A stretch of 64,000 nt of DNA. It comes from Xanthostigma xanthostigma. Taxonomy: Eukaryota; Arthropoda; Insecta; Raphidioptera; Raphidiidae. The DNA lies in contig OY754466.1 in the NCBI GenBank assembly GCA_963575645.1, forward strand, positions 46,718,001-46,782,000, written 5' to 3'. The position numbers were made by a program, and so were the translations under genes. The notes under the pieces were generated by a model. It worked only from the letters and a program-made list of their open reading frames with translations, made no database searches and had not been told where the DNA came from. Positions 1-12,340 of the stretch are shown here, in pieces. Numbering within the stretch: position 1 is the first letter of the stretch; every line of letters starts with the position of its first letter.

Positions 1-630
1 GAGAGGAAGAGTGGGAGAATCGTTTCTACTTTCTCTGTCAAAGCGTCATGCGCACTTTACACGCGTGCGTAGTGCGTACTGTGTGTATACGATATACGGG
101 TAACAAATTCCACTCAACCTAATAAATCTCACGCTATATTTCTTTATTTAATATAATAGGATATTTGGAAAATAAAGATCATTGTTGGACTAAAAATCTA
201 TCGTAAGCCATTTTGCCTTGTGTCCATTTAATGAATTATTAATATTATGAATCATGACGACTATTAAGTGCATTCTCCGTTATGCGTATCAATTTTAATT
301 GAAAATGCCATTTCAACAGATGCTCTGAAAAGTTTTTAACGCTCACTGACTCGTAGCGGATGAAAAAACAGTAAAATGAATGAATTTTATCATTTAATTA
401 GTACAATCAATGAATAGTATATTTATAACCAAGAGATGTATGATAGATAGATATTTTTTGCCAAATCCTAGGAATGGTCTTTCACCAAACCAGACAGTTC
501 CAAAATAAGTATAAACCTTTCTCGAATAGAACCTATATTGATAAAAAAGCCCACAATATGGCTATCAACGTATATAACCATATACCCACTTACATCCGCG
601 AACTGCCATTAATTAAATAAAAAAAAAAAA
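1..630. other. AT-rich non-coding stretch, nothing recognised
   Basis: I see no convincing open frame, RNA gene or repeat boundary here. It ends at an A-run that abuts the repeat copy starting at 631. Confidence 0.5.
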
Positions 631-882
631 AATTGGTTGTCTGTAAAGTCGGTTTACGGACGATAGTTTTACGTGATAACGTATTCCGCTCGAATATCAT
701 ATTTAATAATACATAACTTAAATTTTAGTAGCTGTCAAACTTGGGCCGACCGTGCTTCTCTATCGCTTATACTGCGCTCTCGCTTGCACGCACAGGGCCA
801 GGCGGAACGTTACGGCGTTACACTTTTTCGTGCGTGCAACTGGTGTTTCATCAATTTATAAGACGTTATCACGTCAAAAAAA
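631..882 (-). repeat. Short copy of the TGATAACGT repeat family
   Basis: This is a shortened, inverted copy of the elements at 8638-9214 and 39355-40048. One end reads ttggttgtctgtaaagtcgg, the other ttatcacgtcaaaaa, and the middle keeps the cgcacagggccaggcggaac and cactttttcgtgcgtgcaac blocks. Small open frames here fall entirely inside the repeat and are not genes. The element class is unknown; both ends sit next to A/T homopolymers. Confidence 0.7.
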
Positions 883-989
883 CTTGAAAAGGTGTTTTAT
901 AATACAGACGAACTATTTTTATAACTATTTTTTAATGTAACCCTGTATGACGTTTTAATCACCTCCCAGAGGTTTTATTTAAATAAATG

Positions 990-990
<1 letters not shown>

Positions 991-1021
<31 letters not shown>
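991..1021. repeat. (ATT)n microsatellite
   Basis: About ten uninterrupted ATT triplets. Confidence 0.95.
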
Positions 1022-1022
<1 letters not shown>

Positions 1023-1697
1023 AATAATGTATCATACGAGTTACAAAAATCAATCAGACAATAGTGTAAAAATAATTGTACAAAAACTAATACTATTATG
1101 GCAGTTAAAGAAATTGCCTAGATTGGCCGATTTGCTCATTTAAAAATGATAATTCAATTTTTGTGGGCCCTTGATACTCAGTACCCCAGAATTTAAATCC
1201 TATTAGTTCCTAAGTAGATCTGCCCCTCATGGAGGTACAGCGATCAAAATACCGCGTCGAGATTGGTTCTTATATTTTAAAGACATGAGGTAATAGACAA
1301 AATATCTGTTACCCTAAACGCGTGTCTTCTCCGTTCCGCCGTGGGTAAAAACGATTAAAACTAATTATTTTTGCTTGTTAAATTTTAAGGCGTGCTATCA
1401 ACATCAAAATTATACATTGGTAGAAAGGCAGTGCGTTAATCGCGGTAAAAATGCGTAGGAATTCTTAAACAATTACCTAATAATCGTGCGTAGTATAACA
1501 CCGAACCACACGCAGCAGGCTGCGAATGTGTGAATTTAAACAATTATGATATTAGAACGATGTATCTTTGCTTATAGAATCCATAGTTAGCCAACTGAAT
1601 GGATTCAAATCTCTAGGACTAAGGAACTAAAAGACCAGTTCTTATTAAAAATGATTTATATAGTTTCGAATTAGTAATCACATCATGATGACTTATT
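1022..1697. other. Non-coding, nothing recognised
   Basis: AT-rich sequence without a supportable gene. Fragments near 1150-1330 look like old repeat debris, but no boundary can be drawn. Confidence 0.4.
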
Positions 1698-4272
1698 AGC
1701 TCTGTTCCAACCTCTTTGCGAACGATAACAGAACCGTCACAGTCATGCGCAGTAGCTAAAAAGTGTTCCAAAACCGATACACAACAGTTTCGCTTTAGCT
1801 ACTGCTCAGGACTTATGACGACGTCTATAAAGTTAGCATATCCACATCAAAAGCCCACGAAGTTAATAGTACCATAATTTGTTGCTATTTTGTTGCTAAT
1901 TTGTTACCCCAAAACTGATTTTGTTGCTCTGACCGTTTTCGAGAAACAATGGATACGGTAGCGTTATATAAAGATGGCATAGCCAGTGGTTGTATCTCTA
2001 TAAGTAGCTTAGATATACTCATTATGAAAGTACCATAATTTGTTGCTAATTTGTTGCTTTTGAATGGTGTAATCACTTTCAGGCTAAATGATAAGAGATC
2101 GGTAAGGTAGGATATAAACTTTTCGAGAAACAATGGATACAATGGATGCGGTACCGTTATAATATAAAGATGGCATAGCCAGTGGTTGTATCTCTATAAG
2201 TAGCTTAGATATACTCATTATGAAAGTACCATAATTTGTTGCTTTTGAATGGTGTAATCACTTTCAGGCTAAATGATAAGAGATCGGTAAGGTAGGATAT
2301 AAACTTTTCGAGAAACAATGGATACAATGGATGCGGTACCGTTATAATATAAAGATGGCATAGCCAGTGGTTGTATCTCTATAAGTAGCTTAGATATACT
2401 CATTATGAAAGTACCATAATTTGTTGCTTTTGAATGGTGTAATCACTTTCAGGCTAAATGATAAGAAATCGGTAGGATATAAACCGATCGAAAAAAAATG
2501 TTAAAAACAAGAAAATTCATAAGGTTAAAGAAAAGCTTATGACACGAAACAAACACTTTATTGCTACTATCCGAGATTAAAAATAAAGAATTATAATTAA
2601 AAAAAAAAACACAAATAACTATATATACTTGTATTAGCCAGTACGGCTCGAAGCGACAAATCAACAGCAACAAATTCAGTCTTTGCGCATGATTTTGTTG
2701 CTAATTTGTTGCTCTGAGATTATATAAAAATTTATTTTGTGGCTGTGCACAGGAAACAAATTAACGATGTGTTAGGATTGATAACGTGCTTACATTAGCC
2801 AGTACGGCTCAAGTGGCAAAACAACAGCACCAAATTTATTCTTTGCGTATGATTTTGTTGCTAATTTGTTGCTCTGAGATTATATAAAAATTTATTTTGT
2901 CGCTGTTCACAGGAAACAAATTAACGATGTGTTAGGATTGATAACGTGCTTACATTAGCCAGTACGGCTCAAAGCGGCAAAACAACAGCAACAAATTTAT
3001 TCTTTGCGCATGATTTTGTTGCTAATTTGTTGCTCTGAGATTATATAAAAATTTATTTTGTTGCTGTGCATAGGAAAAACATTAACGACGTGTTACGATT
3101 GGCAACTAACTTACATCAGCCATTACGGCTCAAAACGGCGGAACAACAGCAACAAATTTATTCTTTGCGCATTATTTTGTTGCTAATTTGTTGCTCTGAG
3201 ATTATATAAAAATTTATTTTGTTGCTGTGCACAGGAAACAAATTAACGATTTGTTAGGATTGATAACGTTCTTACATTAGCCAGTACGGCTCAAAGCGAC
3301 AAATCAACAGCAACAAATTCAGTCTTTGCGCATGATTTTGTTGCTAATTTGTTGCTCTGAGATTATATAACATTTTATATTGTTGCTGTGCACAGGAAAC
3401 AAATCATGGACAAAGAATGAATTTGTTGCTGTTGATTTGCCGCTTTGAGCCGTACTGGCTAATGTAAGAACGTTATCAATCCTAACACATCGTTAATTTG
3501 TTTCCTGTGCACAGCAACAAAATAAATTTTTATATAATCTCAGAGCAACAAATTAGCAACAAAATCATGCGCAAAGACTGAATTTGTTGCTGTTGATTTG
3601 ACGCTTCGAGCCGTACTGGCTAATACAAGTATATATAGTTATTTGTTTTTTTTTTATTTATAATTCTTTATTTTTAATCTCGGAACGTAGCAATAAAGTG
3701 TTTGTTTCGTGTCATAAGCTTTTCTTTAACCTTATGAATTTTCTTGTTTTTAACATTTTTTTTCGATCGGTTTATATCCTACCGATTTCTTATCATTTAG
3801 CCTGAAAGTGATTACACCATTCAAAAGCAACAAATTATGGTACTTTCATAATGAGTATATCTAAGCTACTTATAGAGATACAACCACTGGCTATGCCATC
3901 TTTATATTATAACGGTACCGCATCCATTGTATCCATTGTTTCTCGAAAAGTTTATATCCTACCTTACCGATCTCTTATCATTTAGCCTGAAAGTGATTAC
4001 ACCATTCAAAAGCAACAAATTATGGTACTTTCATAATGAGTATATCTAAGCTACTTATAGAGATACAACCACTGGCTATGCCATCTTTATATAACGCTAC
4101 CGTATCCATTGTTTCTCGAAAACGGTCAGAGCAACAAAATCAGTTTTGGGGTAACAAATTAGCAACAAATTATGGTACTATTAACTTCGTGGGCTTTTGA
4201 TGTGGATATGCTAACTTTATAGACGTCTGATGACGGTTTTGTTACCGTTCTCAGAAAGGTTAGAACGAAGCT
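1698..4272. mobile_element. 2.6-kb foldback element built of tandem GCAACAAA-rich units
   Basis: The two halves are inverted copies. The outer arms match as agctctgttccaacc at 1698 against the complement of ggttagaacgaagct ending at 4272, and gacgtctataaagttagc (1820) against its complement ending at 4227. The left arm holds about three copies of a ~180-bp unit (1936-2480) and five copies of a 161-bp unit (starts 2633, 2794, 2954, 3115, 3276). The right arm carries inverted copies of the same units but fewer of them. Every unit contains gcaacaaatt or its complement. A secondary hairpin insert (1735-1817) is present only in the left arm. No transposase frame is seen; the 85-aa frame at 1885-2142 is repeat sequence. 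Confidence 0.85.
2633..3435. repeat. 161-bp tandem array inside the foldback element
   Basis: The block attagccagtacggctc recurs at 2633, 2794, 2954, 3115 (one mutation) and 3276, a 160-161 bp period. Each unit then carries ttgttgctaatttgttgctc and ttatataaaaatttattttg. Two units follow in inverted orientation between about 3410 and 3625, so the array is itself part of the palindrome. There is no repeat-spacer organisation of the CRISPR kind. Confidence 0.9.
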
Positions 4273-5410
4273 ATTATTTTAATTTTTTACATACAGGTGG
4301 TAGTTTTTTTATGAAAAAAAATGTTTTGTTTGCTTTACATGCATGTAGTAGGTACTTGTTGAATAATCAATAGAACATAAAAACTGCCATACTTATCTCC
4401 CTGTGTTTATAAACACTTTTAAAATTGAATAGTGCTATTATAATTCTACATATATTACTAGGCGTATCATTGACTTAAACAACAGACTGTGCGTACTTAC
4501 TAAAAATATTCATTGTGTGAGCGAGATGATAAAATAGTCGCTAGAGGCCAGTTTTTTTATGCCGAACTAAACTTTTTTTCACCTTTGCTTCAGCCGTAGC
4601 CGTAGGTACGTATTGTATTATGTGCTAAATAAAATGAAATCTGTTAAAAAAGTAGCTTTTGAATCAATTTTAGTAAAATTTATGTGGGACCACCTTATAA
4701 ATGTATCCTAGTAAATAGGGAAAGCATCATCAAAATCGATTCTTAAATATTGGAGATTTGAGAAAACATTTGGATTAAAAAATGTTCTTTTTTGAAAACG
4801 ATTGAACCGATTTTAAGAAAAGTTATATGGGGCCAATTCGAGAACATTCTGAACAAAATGGAGTCGACATTTTTCAAATTGGTTCACAACTGGGGGAGAT
4901 ATCGCGGCATATATACAAAAAAAACGCGTCGAATTGTATAATAATAGCAGATAGGTTACCTGGTGCCACATCGTCTTTGATAATGTCTGCCGCAGTTGTA
5001 GACGAAACGTCAGGTAGAAATACCAATGTATCGCGACCTCTCTTAGTCTCTCTAGTAAGTCAATGGTGCATATATATGTTGTCAGGTTTTAAACATGTCT
5101 AACCATATTTGGTCTGCTTATTACTCTTTAATATGCATCTCTTTTGTTATGGAAATATGAAATTCACTTGGCAAAAAAAAGCGGATGAATGCATAAGAAA
5201 AGATGACTGTAGATTTATCTTCGTTTCGTATTTGCCAAATTTAATGTGTCTACTTCTACGGATTTGGAAGTTTTTAAAATGACATTTATTATCTTAATAA
5301 AAATCTTAAATGAGTAACTGCACCATTTTTGATGCGGTTTTTTTGGTGGGACACTTTTTCACAATTAAACGCTTCGAAATATCTCTTAATTGTATTTACC
5401 TTACTTTTTC
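4273..5410. other. Non-coding, nothing firm
   Basis: The 91-aa frame at 4827-5102 has no recognisable domain, and I treat it as chance. A short stretch near 4670-4700 (aaatttatgtgggaccacc) resembles the complement of a stretch near 15730, so repeat debris is likely. Confidence 0.4.
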
Positions 5411-6052
5411 CAGAAAAAAAAGTGAGTGTGCTTTAGACCACACGACTGAAGTAAAACTTCTTCCTGCCATACCTATATATAATATATAATAATATATATA
5501 TATATATATATATAATAATGATACAATAATATTCGATAATCTATCACCATATTAGACATCCTGATTTAACGACACAATATAACCTCACTCTGTAGCACAT
5601 AATATCTACAAAGACGAAATGTTTAAAATATAATTTTTGATTAATTAATAGGCAAAATATGTATCTATATTTGTTAGCATACTTTATAATACATTTAAAA
5701 GGATTTATTAACTAACCTACATTATTTCCCGTTACAAATGCAGCAAAATTCAATGAAATGTATTTTTGATACAAAAACAATTGTTTTCATTTTAAACGTC
5801 AAATAGTTGTAAAAAAAAAGGAATTTCGATTAATGCTCCGTCTTTGTCGCACTCATTAACTTATATCTCCCTCTCAACTTCCAATATACGAAACGTAACT
5901 CTCTCTCTCTCTTACTATCTTCACTAACTTATATCTCCTTCTCAACTACCGTTCGTCTCGAACGATGATGCACTTCCGTAAACGATTTCGTCAGGCATTT
6001 ACTAGCTTACTTCCCAAGTCAAGCGTGCCTAAAGAAGTTTTACTTCAAAAAT
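5411..6052. repeat. Dispersed repeat, copy 1 of the TTTAGACCACAC family
   Basis: It begins gtgtgctttagaccacacga followed by ctgaagtaaaacttcttcc, and ends agtcaagcgtgcctaaagaa followed by gttttacttcaaaa. The aagtaaaacttctt block near the start is complementary to the aagaagttttactt block at the end. A second copy lies at 34617-35187. A (TA)n run sits inside at about 5476-5522. No protein is encoded. Confidence 0.7.
5476..5522. repeat. (TA)n / TAA microsatellite
   Basis: Alternating ta dinucleotides with a few ata/taa interruptions. Confidence 0.9.
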
Positions 6053-6724
6053 TCGCGAAATTAGGTATCAAAAATACGTTTCTACACTAGAAATGTTTTG
6101 TTGATGCTAAAGTCATCGACGACCCATCATTAGAAGCCAAAGCTTCGATCGGACCCTAATAGTAACGTCGTCTGTTTATCTTACATTTTTTTCTGACGCC
6201 TCTGGTGTAGTACAACTTCGCTTGTAGTGGATGATCGAATAATAGGGTACTATTTATTTTTATAACGTATTTTCTTTCCTGCCATAAAAATAATATAATA
6301 GATTACTATAGAATAAATAATTTGTTCTGGATATTTTTAATAACATATAGCAGACGTACAAAAAATGCCGTAGACAAATTAAAAATGATTATCATGATGT
6401 CAATATGACATTGACTCTATTGATGAATCATCTCAAAATATATGAAAAAACAGACGATTAATATTTTAATTTTCTTTTAATTTAAATGTTTAAATTTTTT
6501 ATTTGTATAGATACTTTAAAAAGTGATCCACTCGTCAAGGTGAACTACATACGAAATTATTAATTTGTAATTATTAGTATTTTTTTATAAATGTTATCTA
6601 TACGTAGTGAATTATTTCTGAAAAAAATAAACCTAACGGCCAGTTAGTTATTTTCATTACCAATCAACTAAAAGCCCCGGGTTTGGCAATAAGATAAACA
6701 GGAGTATTGCTTTACATTTTTAGT
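6053..6724. other. AT-rich non-coding stretch
   Basis: No gene, RNA or repeat boundary could be supported. Confidence 0.4.
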
Positions 6725-7097
6725 AATAATAATAATAATGCGTTTAACGTCCGTTTCTCGACTTTATGTCATAACACTCATAACAGACGCAATTCGCACC
6801 GTTACTATTTTCCGTCTATCACACTTCCCGGTATTTTCTACATTTTTAAACTTCCACTTAATTAATAGCAATGGGCGAATGAAAGAATCTTAGGACATTA
6901 GAATAAAGTAGGCAAATTTTGAACATAGAAGTTTGGCAGGTAATCGGCCATGGCCTTGAATAAGGAACCATCTCGGTATATATCTGGAATTATTGAGGGA
7001 AACCGTGGAAAACCTCAACAGGATGGCCGGTACAGGTATTACCGTTTCTCGGCGAGAGGCTGCAGGAAAAAGTCCCAGCCACATTTTTAGGTACATT
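6725..7097 (+). repeat. Dispersed repeat, copy 1 of the 'gcaatgggcgaatga' family
   Basis: It shares with 10372-11004 the ordered blocks aataatgcgttta, cattactattttc-like, attaatagcaatgggcgaat, catggccttgaataag, ggaattattgagggaaacc and ttaccgtttctcggcga. The other copy continues into a tRNA-like segment, which this one lacks. Small frames on either strand here are repeat-derived. Confidence 0.65.
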
Positions 7098-8510
7098 TTT
7101 AGTCACTACTCACCCTTCTTTTGTTTTACCGTAATGCATTATCACTAAGAGAAAAGTAGGCTTTGAAAAAAATGAAATAATATTTCAAATCGGTTCTGTA
7201 GTTCCTTATCCATGACAAAACAAAGAAACTTACAGAAATCAATCGAATTACTTAATATTAATAACCGGTAGAACAATATTTTTTATGTAGATATCAATGT
7301 CACATATTATATTTATATATAAATAATAAAATGATTACATCATAACCTGTGCTATGTAAATTATTTTATTAGCAGTGAAAATAATATTTTCTGAAATTTA
7401 CTATTGATCTTTAAATATTTATGATAATGTTTATTTATTTTGTAATAAATATTTATAAAATAATATTAATATCAATTTATGCTAGGCATTTGTATTTGTT
7501 CTTTGCTGTTTTAATAAAATATGTTTTTTCTAAAATGAAATTCGAGATAACTTTTGAATTATTGCAGATGTGATTTTTAAGTAAATTTCTTGTCACATTA
7601 ATAAATATTTTTTCTGACAATAACAAAAATGTTTTTATTTGCTGATTCATAGAAAATATTCTAAAGTGCTCTTGGATTACATATCCGTTCCTGAATGTAT
7701 GTAATCTGACGATGTTGGCTGGGTATACTATAAGTAAAATGATAAATTTAACTGAGCAATTTGAACTGCAGAGTTCAGAGAAATATAATTTTTAGATCGT
7801 TGTGCCCTACTTCTGCACGTATTGCATACTTTCTGGGTATGTGAGTGGTATCGCGAAATGAGGCTCATATGTTTTTGACTGTGCGAGCATTTGAAGTAAC
7901 TGCCCCTTTTTTTACTGGAGGAAACTTCAACGAGCAGTTAAGCGAGACGATCGCCTAAAAGTGACCTCCAAAAAAAGAGATGCAATTACTTCCTTTTTAT
8001 TTATTTTTTTGTGAAGGAAAGCTTAATGAGAAGTGAAGCGGGTAACCTGTTATCACCTAAAACAGGGGCGTCAGACTAATTTTTCTAATGAGCCATTTAT
8101 AAGATTTAGGGTGTGTTAGCGGGCCAGACGCTAAATTAAAAACTAAAACAATACTAAATTAAAGCCTTTGTTTATTTAGCTTAAATCAATTTTCATATAA
8201 AGATAATAAAAAGGGTAAGTTATCTTGAGCTTGATGATCTAGACATCTGAGGTCTTTTGTTTTTGATAAGCTCATTGATGTCAGGTGTCTAAAATCCTCA
8301 CTGGATAGATTCTGGTCGCGGGCCTAGAAAAAAACCATAACATACCATAAATGTTAATAATAAAATTATACATATTTTTTGTAAATTGATCCAAACATAA
8401 AATTTACTGTAAAAACTGCAAAAAAATGATCAAAGCTTTTGTAGATTTTTTTCAGTTTTATGTAGGTATTGTGACAATTGACTTCAAGTTTCAATGATTG
8501 GTCATGTATG
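7098..8510. other. Non-coding; one possible hAT-like end
   Basis: No gene is seen. At 8063 the sequence caggggcgtcagactaattt looks like the terminal repeat of a hAT-type non-autonomous element, but no matching right end or target duplication was found. The candidate would end before about 8340. Confidence 0.35.
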
Positions 8511-8524
8511 ATAAAAGATTGTCC

Positions 8525-9403
8525 AAATCTTTGATTAACGTATGATTAGAACTCTTCAATAAATAAAATTATCGACCAATTTTTTAGACAATATATTATC
8601 AAAAAAATATGTAATTAATACATTAACGTTTCGATTTTTTTGAAGTGATAACGTGTTATAAATTGATGAATCACCAATCTTATAAATTGATAAAACACCG
8701 GCTGCATGCACGAAAAAGTGTAACGTTCCTAAATCCTAACGTTCGTAACGCGTAACGTTCCGCCTGACCCTGTGCGTGCTTTTTGCTAATTTCTCGCTCA
8801 ATTTAAATCAGATCGGTTTGAAACCAGTCTTAAACGAAAGAGGAGAACATTTTACATAGATTTCGTGTAACAGAATTTGCCTAAACAGTTTTTTTATACA
8901 AATTTATATAGAAAAATAGATGTATAAATGCAACATGAAAACGGCTGCATTTCTAATGTTTAATTCAATTTTTTGACATTAGTATTTTGTGAAATGCAAC
9001 GCCTTCTAAGTTAAGTATTGGAATAACTAATTATTATTAGAACATAATACTTTGACAGTTGCAAATGTCTCTTTTGACATTTCTTATCATTCCGACACCA
9101 AGGATAAGCGGATTGAAACCAAATTTTGGGAGGTTTAGGTTATGTATTACGGAATACGTTATCACGTAAAACTATCGTCCGTAAACCGACTTTACAGACA
9201 ACCAATTTTTTTTTCAATATTTCGATATTAGTAACTTTAAACGAATTTTATAAAAACACTAATTAGAAACTAAATATTAATTATTTCTTACATTTTTTAG
9301 ATCAGTTCTGAAGAAGGTCCAAATCCGGATCGAAACGTTAATGTATTAATTATATATTTTTTTGTTAATATATTGTCTGAAAAATTCGTCGATAATTTTA
9401 TTT
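8525..9403. mobile_element. Inverted retroelement-like repeat with 14-bp target duplication (interrupted)
   Basis: ATAAAAGATTGTCC occurs directly before (8511-8524) and directly after (9404-9417) the element. The ends are inverted copies: aaataaaattatcgaccaat at the left and its complement at the right. The right half carries CTGAAGA (9308-9314), a short hairpin and GAAAC (9332-9336). The corresponding left half stops at tttcga near 8635, where a different repeat (8638-9214) is inserted. Sister copies are at 21611, 36295, 37940 and 47600. Duplications of 12-14 bp are unusual for DNA-transposon MITEs and fit target-primed reverse transcription, as in Penelope-like elements; that assignment is inference. 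Confidence 0.7.
8638..9214 (+). repeat. TGATAACGT repeat family, copy nested in the element at 8525-9403
   Basis: It begins tgaagtgataacgtgttata and ends ctttacagacaaccaattt. It is collinear with 39355-40048 apart from an indel of roughly 85 bp, and partly with 631-882 in inverted orientation. Near its right end, cgttatcacgt repeats the complement of the left-end motif. It is flanked by T-runs; no coding capacity is seen. Confidence 0.7.
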
Positions 9404-9417
9404 ATAAAAGATTGTCC

Positions 9418-9788
9418 TTAAAAAGTTTTTTTTTTCTAATATTGCATTTTACACCGAGCTTTATATTCTTCTATAGACTTTTAAAATTGTGATATTCAAA
9501 GGTGAAAGTGATATAGGAGCAAAGTTCATTATTACAACTTGGTACGATGTAAGTTAAGACCGAACACCGTCACAACTTAACGATGAGTTATGTAGGGTGC
9601 CTCAATACGTCGTCACCGACAAGTGGCCTCTCCTCAACCCTCAACGTTCTTATACTGAACGCACCAAGTACAAAGTCATAAGACTGCGTAATCTACTTGA
9701 AATCGATTTTTAAAAAGTATTTTACACTTGCTATGTAATAACGCCGCTCGCTGTATACTGAATGTACATTTTATAAATGTTTACGTTT
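9418..9788. other. Non-coding, nothing recognised
   Basis: No supportable gene or repeat boundary. Confidence 0.4.
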
Positions 9789-9789
9789 T

Positions 9790-10114
9790 ATAATACACGC
9801 CACGAATCTAAAAGGCTCGGAAGTTAGATGCGAATGCAGGCTTGCGCTGGTACAGTCTGTTGAAAAACTACAAACTCGCAACTCTTCAAAACTCTGATAA
9901 CAATAACAACTTGACAATAGCGTACTCGACTGTACTTTAAAGCAGGAAAGCGACAAGTGACAAAGGCAACGAGCGATCACGGCCAATCACCGACGAGCGC
10001 ACGTTCCGTACAGGTAGCTGGGAGGTGGTGGGAGTCTCAGAGGCTCTAAAATGTGCCTTTGCGACGCTGTTTGTGACTAACTTCCGAACCTTTTAGATCC
10101 GTGGCGCGTATTAA
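9790..10114. mobile_element. MITE-like inverted repeat, ~325 bp
   Basis: Left end aatacacgccacgaatctaa continuing aaggctcggaagttag matches the complement of the right end (ctaacttccgaacc, ttttagatccgtggcgcgta). Arms are about 38 bp with a few mismatches. The centre is unique and moderately GC-rich. The 71-aa frame within it is not credible. Confidence 0.6.
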
Positions 10115-10630
10115 ACTTTGCAGACCGTATTGAAAAAAAAATATATTACATACAAAAGTACAAAATAACTTCTAATATGAAAAGTAATCTGGTAAAACCG
10201 AACCTAATAACTAAAAAAAGAAGAAGAAAAGCTGGAAAACCTCGACATACAGCAGATAGGAACCTACATAAGTTTTTGAATGGGTCTCCACGTGCTGCAT
10301 GCTGGATTTTTCGACTCGTTTTCTTTATTTTCGTTTTTATGCAGGCGGGTTTCTTGTTTTTTTTAAATAATAGTAATAATGCGTTTAGCGTCTGTTTCTC
10401 ATTCGCACCATTACTATTTTCCATCTATTACAACACACTACCGGCACATTTAACTGCACTGCCATATTCTAAATTTAAGTCTGAATTAAAGAAAAGATTG
10501 CAATCATGCTGTTTATACTCAGTTAACGATTTTAAATATTAATATAAATCTATTTATCTAATTTTCTTTGTGTTATTTTAATGTTACTGACGCTATAACA
10601 TTCCATTGGAATTTTTAAAAAAGATATATT

Positions 10631-10677
10631 TCTATTCTTTCTATTCTATTCTATTCTATTCTATTCTATTCTGTTCT
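10631..10677. repeat. (TTCTA)n microsatellite
   Basis: Seven or more ttcta/ctatt pentanucleotide units with minor variants. Confidence 0.9.
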
Positions 10678-10928
10678 ATACTTCCCGTTATTTTCTACGT
10701 TTTTTTCAACTTCAACTAATTAATAGCAATGGGCGAATGAAGAAATTTTAGGACATTAAGCATAGGAGTTTGACAGATAATTAATCGGTCATGGCCTTGA
10801 ATAAGAAACCGTCTCGATATTTTATCTGGAATTATTGAGGGAAACCATGGAAAGCCCCAACAAGATGACCTGTACAGGAATTACCGTTTCTCGGCGAAAG
10901 GCAGCAGGAAAAAGTCCTAGTTACATCT

Positions 10929-11003
10929 GCTCCCGCCGGGATTCGAACCCGGTACCTCCCGAATGCGAGTCTAGTGCTTTCACCACTACGCTACACCGCT
11001 CGT
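10929..11003 (-). pseudogene. tRNA-like sequence (SINE head or tRNA pseudogene)
   Basis: Read on the minus strand it has an A-box-like tagcgtagtggtgaaagc and a perfect B-box ggttcgaatcc inside a T arm (ccgggttcgaatcccgg) and ends cgggagca. The anticodon stem does not pair and the acceptor strands do not match, so it is not a functional tRNA. Its position at the end of a dispersed repeat suggests a tRNA-derived SINE promoter. Confidence 0.5.
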
Positions 11004-11225
11004 TTTTTTTAATAATTTATATTCTTTTACCTAGTTATTTTAAAGTATTCGATTTTTTAATTTTTTTATTTATTTGATACTCAAAGTAAGTATTATTAGG
11101 AACATGTGAGACAAACTCATTTTCTGCCATCTTGGGTTGATTTTATTATTATCTCTCTCTAGCAAATGGGTACTTGATAAATCTAGGAACTTTATAGTTT
11201 GGTCAATGAGTGCTCATAAGGGGCA

Positions 11226-12340
11226 TCTAGATGGAAAAGTCGAAAGCAGAACATTTGACTTAGGAACTTTGTTTGGACTAGTTAGGAGATAAACATACTA
11301 AAAGTCCTTGCCCCTCTGAGGTACGTCCGAAGGGGGGGAGCACAAAGAAGGTTTGTTGTAATACATAATGAAAGCTGATAAAATTCTCTACAACTTTAGC
11401 TTTCACACTTTTTATCTATCTCCAATCTTTGCCTAGCTATGAGCTCCGAAAAATGGTCGATTTTCAAAAATGTGTTAAATTCTCTGTAGCACATTGTAAC
11501 AATACGAATTTGTCAAAATCATTTCGTATCGCTCATCCACACTATTAAAAACACCCACACACTATTAAAAAATAACATAAGCTTTAACCTATTGAAGGCC
11601 CTGGGCACATTAGGATTATGGGGCCCCTATGACCTTAACAGAGCACTATTTTGTTAGAATAGACAAAGAAAATAGATAAACAAGGTTCTAGATTCTAAGT
11701 CGAGGAATGTGATATAAAATGCATATATTTAAAAGGATCACGTTCCCAATTTTAACATGAAGGACACAAAAAAAATAAGTATATGAAAAATAGTTCACTG
11801 ATGATTTTTGTTTAAAACAGTTTAGGTACTTAGTATACCATTAAACTAGGGGGTCCCTATCGATCGCGGGGCCCTGGGCACGTGCCAGAGTGCCCAGTGG
11901 GAAAGAGGGCCCTGCGTGGAGGTACTCCCAGCTTATGTTATTTTTTAATAGTGTGTGGGTGTTTTTAATAGTGTGGATGAACGATACGAAATGATTTTGA
12001 CAAATTCGTATTGTTACAATGTGCTACAGAGAATTTAACACATTTTTGAAAATCGACCACTTTTCGGAGCTCATAGCTAGGCAAAGATTGGAGATAGATA
12101 AAAAGTGTGAAAGCTAAAGTTGTAGAGAATTTTATCAGCTTTCATTATGTATTCCAACAAAATTTCGTACGACGTACCGTTTTCGAGATGAAAGCAAAAT
12201 ACCAAAAAACGGGACCTTCTTTGTGCTCCCTCCCTTCGGGCGTACCTCGGAGGGGTAAGGACTTTTAGTATGTTTATCTCCTAACTAGTCCAAACAAAGT
12301 TCCTAAGTCAAATGTTCTGCTTTCGACTTTTCCATCTAGA
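11226..12340. mobile_element. 1.1-kb foldback element with ~355-bp arms
   Basis: The left arm (11226-11581) and right arm (11931-12340) are near-perfect inverted copies, from tctagatggaaaagtcgaaa to ccatctaga. The right arm has about 60 bp (from aaaatttcgtacgacgtacc) that the left arm lacks. The 350-bp loop is unique, with two GC-rich patches near its ends (gggcccc types). No coding sequence is seen. Confidence 0.85.

Larger units (their letters stand above)
10372..11004 (+). repeat. Dispersed repeat, copy 2 of the 'gcaatgggcgaatga' family, with tRNA-like end
   Basis: Collinear with 6725-7097 over several blocks but interrupted by unique sequence and by a TTCTA microsatellite (10631-10677). 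It ends in a tRNA-like segment. The 121-aa (+) and 92-aa (-) frames that overlap its left half are mirror frames of low-complexity sequence and are not genes. Confidence 0.55.

Noticed and set aside
2633-3435. Regularly spaced repeats that could suggest a CRISPR-like array
   Set aside because: The whole 161-bp unit repeats, with no unique spacers, and the array is part of a eukaryotic foldback element.
4827-5102. 91-aa plus-strand frame
   Set aside because: No recognisable domain, no neighbouring exon signals, lies among repeat debris.
8511-9417. Reading the five 12-14 bp duplication elements as ordinary Tc1/Harbinger-type MITEs
   Set aside because: Their target duplications are too long and variable for those superfamilies, and one end has an extension absent from the other.
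10146-10542. Overlapping open frames of 121 aa (plus) and 92 aa (minus)
   Set aside because: They mirror each other over low-complexity Lys/Phe-coding sequence and partly cover a dispersed repeat; no domain is visible.
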